A DNA stretch of 64,000 nt from Paraburkholderia susongensis (lineage in GTDB: Bacteria > Pseudomonadota > Gammaproteobacteria > Burkholderiales > Burkholderiaceae): assembly GCF_900177725.1 (NCBI RefSeq), contig NZ_FXAT01000020.1, positions 13,477-77,476 of the forward strand, written 5' to 3'. Both the position numbers and the translations under genes were made by a program. Shown here piece after piece: positions 1-7,041 of this stretch; position 1 is the first letter of the stretch; every line of letters begins with the position of its first letter. The notes beneath the pieces are model-generated. The model searched no databases. It saw only the letters and a program-made list of their open reading frames with translations, and was not told the DNA's origin.

Positions 1-2
1 CG

Positions 3-225
3 GTGTCGACCGGCCTGAGCACGACCAACAGCAACGTCGCTTCGCTGTCGACGTCGGCTTCGACCGGTATCAGCTCCGTGTCGACCGGCCTGAGCACGAC
101 CAACAGCAACGTCGCTTCGCTGTCGACTTCAGCTTCGACCGGCATCAGCTCGGTGTCGACCGGCCTGAGCACGACCAACAGCAACGTCGCTTCGCTGTCC
201 ACCGGCCTGAATACTGTCACCAGCA
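3..225 (+). repeat. 75-bp tandem repeat inside adhesin stalk
   Basis: About three copies of a 75-bp unit, starting around GTGTCGACCGGCCTGAGC, encode the 25-residue stalk repeat and differ by only a few bases. The next units, to about 700, follow the same pattern more loosely. High DNA identity suggests recent duplication and possible length variation of the stalk. Confidence 0.8.
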
Positions 226-1397
226 ACATCGCAACGTTATCGACCTCAACTTCTACGGCCATTGGCTCGCTGTCCACCGGCGTCGCTAACTCTGTTCAAT
301 ACGATGACCCGAGCCATACGATTGTCACGCTAGGCGGCGCGGGTTCGACCACACCGGTCAGGCTGACCAATGTTGCGCCTGGCGTTAACCCGACTGATGC
401 AGTGAACTACGGCCAGCTCTCCCAGTTGTCGAGCTCGGTCTGGGCCGGCATCAGCTCGTTGTCGACAGGTCTGAGCACGACCAACAGCAACGTGACGTCG
501 CTGTCGACCTCGACCTCGACCGGCATCAGCTCGCTGTCGACGGGTCTGAGTACGACGAATAGCAACGTGGCATCGCTGTCGACGGGCCTTAGCACGACCA
601 ACAGCAACGTGGCGTCACTTTCGACGGGCCTGAGTACCGCCGACAGCATGGTCACGTCCCTGTCGAGCTCAACCTCGACTGGAATCAGCTCGCTGTCGAG
701 TGGAGTAACGACGATCGCGAGCACGGTGAACTCACTCAGTACCAGCATCGCGGGCGGTCAGACCGGCGGCAGCAGATTCCTTCAGGCCAATTCGTCGGCC
801 TCGAGCCCGACGGCGACAGGCGCTGATGCTGTGGCGATAGGAGGAAATGCTCAGGCATCGGGTGCGAGCGCTATTGCAACAGGCAAGAACGCGAATGCGT
901 CTGGCACCAACGCAGTTGCGCTGGGACCCAACGCGACTGCATCAGCGAGCAACTCCGCTGCGATCGGAGCAGGCTCAGTGGCTGATCGAGCGAACACGGT
1001 GTCAGTCGGCGCGCCGGGCGAGGAGCGACAGATCACGAACGTGGCGCCGGGCACGCAAGGCACGGATGCGGTGAACGTAAATCAGCTCAACGCTGCTCAA
1101 GCAGCGGCCAACGCCTACACCGACAAACAGTTCGGCGCGCTGCAAGACGGTATCAACAGCACGGCACGCAACGCGTACTCGGGCGTTGCGATGGCTGGCG
1201 CTCTTGCAGGATTGCCGCAGGTCGAGCCAGGCAAGGCACTGATGGTGGGCGCCGGTATCGGAAACTATGGTGGCTACACCGCGGTTGCTGTCGGGGCGAG
1301 TGCGCGGGTCGCACCGAACACAATCGTCAAGATGGGGGTGAGCACGGTCAACGGGTCGCGTGTGATGGTCAATGGAGGGATCGGGTACTCCTGGTAA
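3..1397 (+). CDS. Trimeric autotransporter adhesin, C-terminal part
   Basis: This is the C-terminal 464 residues of a YadA/BpaA-type trimeric adhesin; the N-terminus lies left of the window. The order seen is a Ser/Thr-rich stalk of near-identical 25-residue repeats (about residues 1-75), a neck with the TNVAPG and DAVNYGQL motifs (about 120-140), a second stalk repeat block, YadA head repeats of the AxAIGxxAxAxG type (about 270-325), a second neck (ITNVAPG, DAVNVNQLN), a short helix, and a C-terminal anchor ending in Tyr-Ser-Trp. The last ~70 residues are the family's membrane anchor, which trimerises to a 12-strand barrel and carries the passenger to the surface. Such proteins mediate adhesion or autoagglutination. 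The family call is secure; the ligand cannot be told. Confidence 0.93.
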   Translation: MSTGLSTTNSNVASLSTSASTGISSVSTGLSTTNSNVASLSTSASTGISSVSTGLSTTNSNVASLSTGLNTVTSNIATLSTSTSTAIGSLSTGVANSVQYDDPSHTIVTLGGAGSTTPVRLTNVAPGVNPTDAVNYGQLSQLSSSVWAGISSLSTGLSTTNSNVTSLSTSTSTGISSLSTGLSTTNSNVASLSTGLSTTNSNVASLSTGLSTADSMVTSLSSSTSTGISSLSSGVTTIASTVNSLSTSIAGGQTGGSRFLQANSSASSPTATGADAVAIGGNAQASGASAIATGKNANASGTNAVALGPNATASASNSAAIGAGSVADRANTVSVGAPGEERQITNVAPGTQGTDAVNVNQLNAAQAAANAYTDKQFGALQDGINSTARNAYSGVAMAGALAGLPQVEPGKALMVGAGIGNYGGYTAVAVGASARVAPNTIVKMGVSTVNGSRVMVNGGIGYSW

Positions 1398-1453
1398 CAG
1401 ACAGGGAAGTACGCCCCCAGAGGCAGTGCACATTTATCTAGGAGCATGGCATA

Positions 1454-1488
1454 TCCAGGGGCCGCGATCGGAAGACGCGGCCCCTGGA
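1454..1488 (+). terminator. Hairpin downstream of adhesin gene
   Basis: Perfect 13-bp arms (TCCAGGGGCCGCG and its complement) with a 9-base loop lie about 55 bp after the adhesin stop codon. The position suits a transcription terminator; the T-run after it is weak (CTTT). Confidence 0.6.
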
Positions 1489-1710
1489 CTTTGGGCTAGC
1501 TGTCGCTCGTGTGTGCGATTCACAGGCTGTATTAGTCGGAACTCAATCTGACAGGTAGTCAGGGCTATGGAGAAGAAGCGGTCAATGGGGGATGAGTGTT
1601 TTCCTGGCGAATTCCAGCGAATCGAGTCGTGATGCCCCGGGTTGCCGCAGTATTCCGCGCCACGATCGGTTTGAGGACCCCGTTGACGATACGGACCTGA
1701 CATAAGCGAG

Positions 1711-1773
1711 CAATTCGAGGGCCAGCTCGAGCATGCCAACCTTGGCACGGGTGACCTGCTGCTCCTGAGTCAT
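1711..1773 (-). pseudogene. IS481-family transposase, N-terminal scrap
   Basis: From an ATG at 1773 the reverse strand reads MTQEQQVTRAKVGMLELAL, which I recognise as the conserved start of IS481-type transposases. After about 21 residues the similarity stops and the frame runs into unrelated sequence. It is a remnant only. Confidence 0.5.
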
Positions 1774-1806
1774 GGCGGACTCCTTGCTGTTCGCGGCTCG
1801 CATTGC

Positions 1807-1881
1807 CTAGGCATGTTCACGAGTTCCCTTGACCACGATCACAAAGTTATCTGCATACCGACGGTAAGCGATAGCTGGTTT
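1807..1881 (-). pseudogene. Group II intron reverse transcriptase fragment
   Basis: The reverse strand reads AYRRYADNFVIVVKGTREHA and then a stop. This matches the catalytic box of group II intron reverse transcriptases, where YADD is usual; here the second Asp is Asn. A second scrap of the same kind lies at 2677-2730. The fragment is too short to be functional. Confidence 0.5.
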
Positions 1882-2099
1882 CCACTGCCGGCTTTCTCGA
1901 ACGGTAATCGGACGCGGCTAGAGAATCGCGAAGTTCCACGTCCACCGGTCCTTCCGCACCTTCTTGCTCAGATAGTTCCTTTCCATCCACGCCTCTGCGG
2001 CGCCGCACGCGAGAGTCCTGTCCTGCCTGCTGATCTGCGGCGGTCGCGGCCGCGCGCTTGACCGTACGCTATATCGTGGCAACTGCGACCTCTATCCGA

Positions 2100-2676
2100 T
2101 CACGAGTGCAACTAGGCGCATTGTGAGGGAGGAGCTAGCCAGCATGAGCTGCTTCAGCGTCCGCACAGACTCGCTGAACGAGGCGATCTGCGAGGATATG
2201 TTCAAGGTACTGAAGCCCGCGGAACTCGAGCTGGCCTTGGCCGCCGTCGATGAACTCGAGCAGCGCGACTAGGCCGTATGCGCCGGTGGCAATGAGCATC
2301 GAGCGCGCCGAATACGAGCGTGCCCTGGCCGAGCGTCGCTCTGAGGAGGTCGATCTCGCCAACCGTCTCGTGGCCGCCAGCCTCAAACGCCAATGGAACG
2401 AGGCTCTGACTCGTGTCGACAAGGTCAGAGCCGAGGCGGCGAAGTTCCGGGCACAGATGACTCGCGTCCTGACGGCAGAGCAACGAAGTAGGTCAAGTGG
2501 ATTCGTTATCGCTACGCCATACCTACCGCTCGCCTGCAACGGCCTGACGAAGTCACCGTCAAGCAACTCGCCAGCGAGCTCGGCATGAGTATCCATTTCG
2601 TTCACTATTGGATCAAGCAGGGGCAGATCGCCGCCCGTCAGATCGACGTCCGTGGCCCTTGGTGGATCCCCATTAA
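2100..2676 (+). pseudogene. Serine recombinase, C-terminal remnant
   Basis: Two forward frames together give the C-terminal half of a large serine recombinase. First comes VLKPAELELALAAVDELE (about 2180-2265). Then, after a frameshift and stop, comes a long helical stretch with ERAEYERALAERRSEEVD (from about 2293). It ends in a helix-turn-helix segment, LASELGMSIHFVHYWIKQG (about 2570-2625), and PWWIPIN. The layout resembles the C-terminus of the recombinase at 22579-24570. The catalytic domain is missing and the copy is dead. Confidence 0.6.
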
Positions 2677-2730
2677 TGCCAAGCGGCCTGAGCTTCCCAT
2701 TCGCTCTCGGTATATACACACGTCGTGCAG
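2677..2730 (-). pseudogene. Group II intron reverse transcriptase scrap
   Basis: The reverse strand reads RRVYIPRANGKLRPLGI, the conserved entry to the reverse transcriptase domain (usually YIPKANGKLRPLGIPT). Similarity ends where the serine recombinase remnant begins, so the two were joined by insertion or deletion. Confidence 0.5.
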
Positions 2731-2739
2731 GCATGCGGA

Positions 2740-3136
2740 CTATACGAGCCGCAGCCTTGTCGCGCCGCTTCTGCACCAACACGTCGAGTTCAGTACCGTG
2801 CTCATCGACCGCTCGCCACAACAGATACGGCTCATCGCGCGGCGCCACGGACATTTCGTCCAGATGCCATGTGCAGCCCAGCTTGCGCCGCTTTCGCGCA
2901 CTGCGCGAATTTGGTGCCGAACTTCTCGCACCAGCAACGGATCGTTTCGTACGTGACCACTACACCACGCTCAAGCAACAACTCCTCGATGTCGCGCAGG
3001 CTCAGGCTGAGGCGGAAATGCCAGCGAACCGCGCAGCTGATAACGACGGCGGGAAAGCGGTGGCCCTGATGAAGGACTTTTCTCTTCTTCATCGCCTCAT
3101 CCTACCCCCGCCTCCACATCAACCTGGCAGAGCCCC
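2740..3136 (-). pseudogene. IS6-family transposase, truncated and frameshifted
   Basis: The reverse strand from 3092 reads an IS6-type N-terminus (HGHRFPAVVI-like start, then LSLRDIEELLLERGVVVTYE and CWCEKFG). After a frameshift the core WHLDEM, LLWRAVDEHGTELDVLVQKRRDKAAA continues to about 2740. The DDE catalytic region beyond the first Asp is lost. A possible terminal inverted repeat lies near 3112-3136. It is a second, older relative of the IS6 copy at 26894-27699. Confidence 0.7.
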
Positions 3137-3151
3137 TGAAGCCGTGCGAAT

Positions 3152-3472
3152 TCAAAACATCATGCTATTGATCGTCGCTCCCACCCACAGCCCACCTGCA
3201 ATACCAAGCAGGCGCCCGCGCAGCATCGCGTCCACGTCCTCATCCAGCATGAACGCGTCGCGTTTTTCGCGCAGAACCGTCTTCAACAACAGCGGCTGCG
3301 GCAGCACGACACAAGCCGACACCATACCTTCAACGACCAAGCGCAGAACGAATCGCTGCCCCAAGGAAAAGGGCAAGCCCCAAAAGTCGACGGCCGCAGA
3401 CACAAGCCATCCAACCAAAGCTCCCAGTAGTACTCCCCTCACAAACCTGTCAGCCGAATACGTTGAATACAC
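3152..3472 (-). CDS. Small hypothetical membrane protein
   Basis: This is a 106-residue reading frame that I do not recognise. It has three hydrophobic stretches (about residues 11-35, 45-63 and 90-106) separated by charged segments such as REKRDAFMLDEDVDAMLRGR, and it ends at its own stop just before the IS6 remnant. The hydrophobicity pattern and start codon make it plausible, but it lies among decayed elements and may be a fragment of a larger gene. Confidence 0.4.
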   Translation of the reverse strand: MYSTYSADRFVRGVLLGALVGWLVSAAVDFWGLPFSLGQRFVLRLVVEGMVSACVVLPQPLLLKTVLREKRDAFMLDEDVDAMLRGRLLGIAGGLWVGATINSMMF

Positions 3473-3604
3473 AATTTCCCCAAAATTCCGCGACTCGATG
3501 ACAGCGTCTCCAAGTCTTTAAATCCACGATGAATTCATCGTAGAGCGCCGCTCAACGCTTCAGGTAAACAAAAGTGAACAGGAAGCCGTGCGAGCGACGC
3601 TGCG

Positions 3605-4029
3605 CCGTTGGCGCATATCAAGGCGATTCAGGCAGAGGTTAAAGACGAGTACGGCTGGCCGCGCATGTGGAAAGAACAGCTTGCTCGCGGCGTATGCGTA
3701 GGCAGGGAGCGCGTGCGTAAGCTGATGGCACAGCACGGCATGCGTCATTGCAGCAGGCTGTTTCAGTATGCACTTAAGGCGTACGGCATACGTTCGTCGA
3801 TGAGCCGACGCGGCGATTGTTGGGAATGCGTCGAGCGAAAGTCTGCGGGGTTCACTGAAAATGTCGACTGCACAGTCGGCACCGCGCGACGCGACGTGCG
3901 GCAATGGACGAAGTTGTCGACCGGCGCGCTTTCTACAATGCCCGTCAGTTTCATTCAACATTGAACGATGTCAGTCCCATGAGATTCGGAACGGGCTGGC
4001 CCACCGCTCAGCAAGGGCAAGCGGCCTGA
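3605..4029 (+). pseudogene. IS3-family transposase (orfB) remnant
   Basis: Three forward frames together give an IS3-type orfB. The HTH_21 region comes first (HIKAIQAEVKDEYGWPRMWK, RVRKLMAQHG), then KAYGIRSSMSRRGDCW after an internal deletion. A second frame gives SESLRGSLK and a third gives FYNARQFHSTLNDVSPMRF to the stop at about 4029. At least two frameshifts and a deletion in the catalytic core make it inactive. Confidence 0.75.
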
Positions 4030-4337
4030 CTACCCCGGCTATGGGATTCGTGAAACAGAGGGCAAAGTCAAAGCTCATCCACGCTCCCGTACCGCTTTTC
4101 AAACGTTCACAACCTGCACGGTTTAAATGGATAGCATTACATGTCGAGTCACCCACTAGCCGTCGATATCAACGTCCGTCGAGAAGTGGGGCCACATGGA
4201 ATAGCGTACTAAATGCACCTCAATGAATCGATTCCGAAACGAGTGCGCCGGTGCTGCACAGGACGCGGTGACTTCCTTGCATTGGGCGAGTCAGTGACCC
4301 GATACAAGGCCACGACAGACGCTCCTTAGAGACATCG
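4030..4337. other. No recognisable gene
   Basis: Between the IS3 remnant and the EAL gene I see no convincing coding sequence, RNA or repeat. The promoter of the EAL gene should lie near the right end, but no clear -35/-10 pair stands out. Confidence 0.4.
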
Positions 4338-5141
4338 ATGAATCACATTCCCGCAGAAAATTGCAAGTCCTGCAGGATCGAAGACGCGGAACATGGCTTG
4401 ACGAGGAAGGAATTCTTTTTCGTCTATCAACCGAAACTTCGATTGCAGGAAGCTAGGCTCTCCGGCTTCGAATGCCTTTTGCGCTGGAAGCATCCATCGC
4501 GCGGCATTCTCATGCCGGCTTCGTTTATCAACATCGTGGAAGACTCTCCGCTGACAGAGCGTTTTACCGACTATATCGTTACAGAGGCAGCCGAGATACT
4601 CGCCAACTGGACGCTACGCGGTTACGACACGCTTTCTATGGCGATCAACCTCCCTGCCCGTGAAATTGGTCGTCCGGAATTCGCAGCTCAGTTAGCAAAA
4701 CTCTTCGACACCCGCTCGATTGACTCACACCGATTGCAAATCGAGCTCACCGAAACTACCAACCCGGGCTCCATCGATGCACTTGTTACGGCCATCGACG
4801 CTCTCAAGGCATCGGGATTCAGCGTCGCGATCGACGACTTTGGCGCGGGGTGCTGGTCACTCTCTCTCCTTCATAGGCTTGGCGTCGACACGCTGAAGCT
4901 CGACCGCAAGTTCATGAAGGACATTCAGGAAAACTCGAAATCGAAGGTCGTAGTCGAAACGCTCATTCAACTCGCACAGCGCCTCGGCAAACAGGTAGTT
5001 ATTGAAGGTGTCGAAACAGAAGCGCAATTCGCATGGCTGCGCACGATTGCTCATGTCGATTGTCAGGGCTACTACATCTCGGCTCCTATTGTAGGCGAGC
5101 AGATAGATCAGCTCGTCGCGAAGCATGGTCTGCTTCATTGA
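4338..5141 (+). CDS. Stand-alone EAL-domain c-di-GMP phosphodiesterase
   Basis: This 267-residue protein is almost entirely one EAL domain (about residues 25-260), with no signal peptide, receiver or GGDEF part. EAL enzymes hydrolyse cyclic di-GMP to pGpG in the cytoplasm. The key elements are visible: the signature is ECLLRW (E45; Ala of EAL is Cys), the Asn of AINLPARE, ELTET, the metal-binding IDDFGAG, the Lys/Asp of LKLDRKF, VIEGVET and CQGYYIS. All acidic metal ligands appear kept, so activity is likely; the Cys in the signature is a tolerated variant. Single-domain EAL proteins often regulate biofilm or surface structures; the target here is unknown. Confidence 0.85.
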   Translation: MNHIPAENCKSCRIEDAEHGLTRKEFFFVYQPKLRLQEARLSGFECLLRWKHPSRGILMPASFINIVEDSPLTERFTDYIVTEAAEILANWTLRGYDTLSMAINLPAREIGRPEFAAQLAKLFDTRSIDSHRLQIELTETTNPGSIDALVTAIDALKASGFSVAIDDFGAGCWSLSLLHRLGVDTLKLDRKFMKDIQENSKSKVVVETLIQLAQRLGKQVVIEGVETEAQFAWLRTIAHVDCQGYYISAPIVGEQIDQLVAKHGLLH

Positions 5142-5196
5142 CATCTTTGCTGGCATTCGTTCGGGTTCAACCAATCCTAGTCGGCATACACATTTG

Positions 5197-6061
5197 GAGT
5201 CGCTAACACAAGTCATCAACAAAACGCGAACAGATAACGGCAGCAGCCAAGGAAAGCAACGCGCTATGAATGTCGAGACGCCGCTCGAAACGAATGCGCA
5301 GTTTGCCGAAACCGGCAAACCAGGCGTGCGTGCGCTCGACCACCCAGCGATGCCGTCCCAGCCGTTCCTTGCTTTCTACTCCGCGCCGGGCAATGCGCGC
5401 CGTAATCCCTCGCTGTTTCAGGTACCGCCGGCAGCGGGCAAAGTCAGAACCCTTGTCCGCATGCAGTTTGTGCGGGCGTTTGCGGGGCTGGCCTTGCAGA
5501 CCTGGCACCACCGGTATCGCATCGGCCGTGCGCTCAAAGGTTATCGAGTCATGCCGGTTGGCACCCGTGATCGTGATCGCCAGGGGAACGCCCCGGGCAT
5601 CTACAACGAGGTGTCGTTTTGTCCCGAGCTTGCCACGGTCCGTTGGGTTGGGCCCGGTTTCCTGGCCACCCGGGGGCTAGCAACGCTGGGCGCGTCCAGG
5701 CTCGCCCGTCCCCAATCGATCTGGTCATGCTGGCGCAATCGGCGAAACATCGCCAGATGCAACTTGTCCCACACGCCTGCGGCCTGCCAGTCGCGCAACC
5801 GCCGCCAGCATGTCATGCCGCTACCGAAACCGGGCTCCTGCGGCAGGTCTTCCCAAGGAATGCCTGTTTGCAGGACATACAGGATGCCATTCAATACAGC
5901 CCGCTCGTCAACCTTGCGTCGGCGCCCGCCTCTGGGCGATGGCTTGAACACCGGAAACGATGGTTCCAGCGCAGCCCATAGTTCGTTACTGATTTTTCGT
6001 CTTGCCATGCCGACATGGATATGGCGTTCATGGCCTCATGTCCAGGTTGTGTTAGCGGCTC
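5197..6061. mobile_element. IS5-family insertion sequence
   Basis: The 15-bp imperfect terminal repeats GAGTCGCTAACACAA (5197-5211) and its complement with one mismatch (6047-6061) bound a transposase gene on the reverse strand. Length (about 865 bp) and the two-frame transposase fit the IS5 family, probably its IS427 group. I see no clear target duplication. Confidence 0.8.
5203..6008 (-). CDS. IS5-family transposase, two frames
   Basis: The first frame (6008-5601) gives the N-terminal part with WEDLPQEPGFGSGMTCWRRL, typical of IS5/IS427. The second frame (to 5203) gives the DDE part, with LHADKGSD and the catalytic Glu in WVVERTHAW. The frames join around 5678-5690, where a CCCCCGGG tract lets a -1 shift change the coding from SPRVARK to PGGQETGPNPTDRGK. 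IS5 relatives of this group commonly use such a programmed shift, so the gene may be intact. No other damage is seen. Confidence 0.8.
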
Positions 6062-6159
6062 TTAAACAGGTCACCAGACGGCTGTTCACACTCAGTGAGT
6101 AGCGTCTGGTTTTTTCGCATCTGAAACTACGACTCAACTTCAACGCCCTTCAGAGGTGG

Positions 6160-6562
6160 CTGCGCAACTCCGTCCGTCGAACCGGGACAACCTCAGATAT
6201 CCTGCCGGATAGCCTTGTCCTGACTGTGCTCCGCGCCCAGCTTGGGATGCGGCAGAAATCTTGAGCTCGATCATGCCGCAAGTCCGAGGCTCCCCCGGTG
6301 TTCGAGAGGACTGGGCGAGCCAAGCGAGATCTTGATCCGCTTTATACCAGCGGATGTACGCGTCAACTACCTCAATGAATTGCTCAATGCTAGTGGCCTG
6401 CCAGTCCCGGGAATAAAACAGCTCCGTCTTGAGGCGTCCGAAGAAGCGTTCGCAGGCCGCATTATCGGGCGAACATCCTCTGCGTGACATCGAGCGAATC
6501 AGCCTGGCATCGGCATCGCGCATCCGCAAGAGCCACCGGGCCAGTGATGGTGGGCACCGCAA
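6160..6562 (-). pseudogene. IS3-family transposase (orfB) C-terminal fragment
   Basis: The reverse strand reads SMSRRGCSPDNAACERFFGRLK, then TSIEQFIEVVDAYIRWY. This is the C-terminal catalytic part of an IS3-type (IS150-like) orfB, including the region of the catalytic Glu. After that the frame shifts and similarity fades. The N-terminal half is missing; upstream sequence belongs to an IS21 scrap. Confidence 0.7.
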
Positions 6563-6569
6563 GAGGAGT

Positions 6570-6737
6570 GAACGACAGGCCGGTCATTGCTATCGGGTGG
6601 CGCTCGCGTTGCCTGTAACGGGTCGCCTGCTCGTCGCGCAGATAGCGCCGCACCGCGTTACGCGACTAGCCCATTTGCCACGCTATCTCCCGTACCGCCG
6701 ACCCCGTCTTGCCAATACCTTGATTTCCGCTGCTTGC
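6570..6737 (-). pseudogene. IS21 istA N-terminal fragment
   Basis: From an ATG near 6752 the reverse strand reads MLTHEQAAEIKVLARRG. A frameshift leads to VREIAWQMG, a stop, and then SRNAVRRYLRDEQATRY. This is the helix-turn-helix start of IS21 IstA, broken by one frameshift and one stop, and then cut where the IS3 fragment begins. Confidence 0.6.
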
Positions 6738-7041
6738 TCATGAGTCAGCATCGGCGGCAAAAGCTACCATCCTCTCCCAGATGGGTTAAGCATACTTCGG
6801 CGGGTGGATCAATTTTACATCGGCGCTAACACCTACCTGTCTTATCGTGAAGCAGGCCATCCGCCCCCTTCACCTGACAACGTCTCCCGGCGCGCACCGC
6901 GATCCCATGAATATCTCACCCCTGCTTCCCCACGCACTCGCGAGGACCTGCGCCATAAATCTCAATATGCAGGATAATAAAACATCCGCCTTGCCACTTG
7001 AAACCTCCTACGGACGGTCGTTGGGGGGCTGGAGAACAATC

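Noticed and set aside
407..748. Long reverse-strand frame opposite the adhesin repeats
   Set aside because: It is a shadow of the Ser/Thr-rich repeats; similar antisense frames occur opposite the VgrG heptads (33284-33835, 38571-38885).
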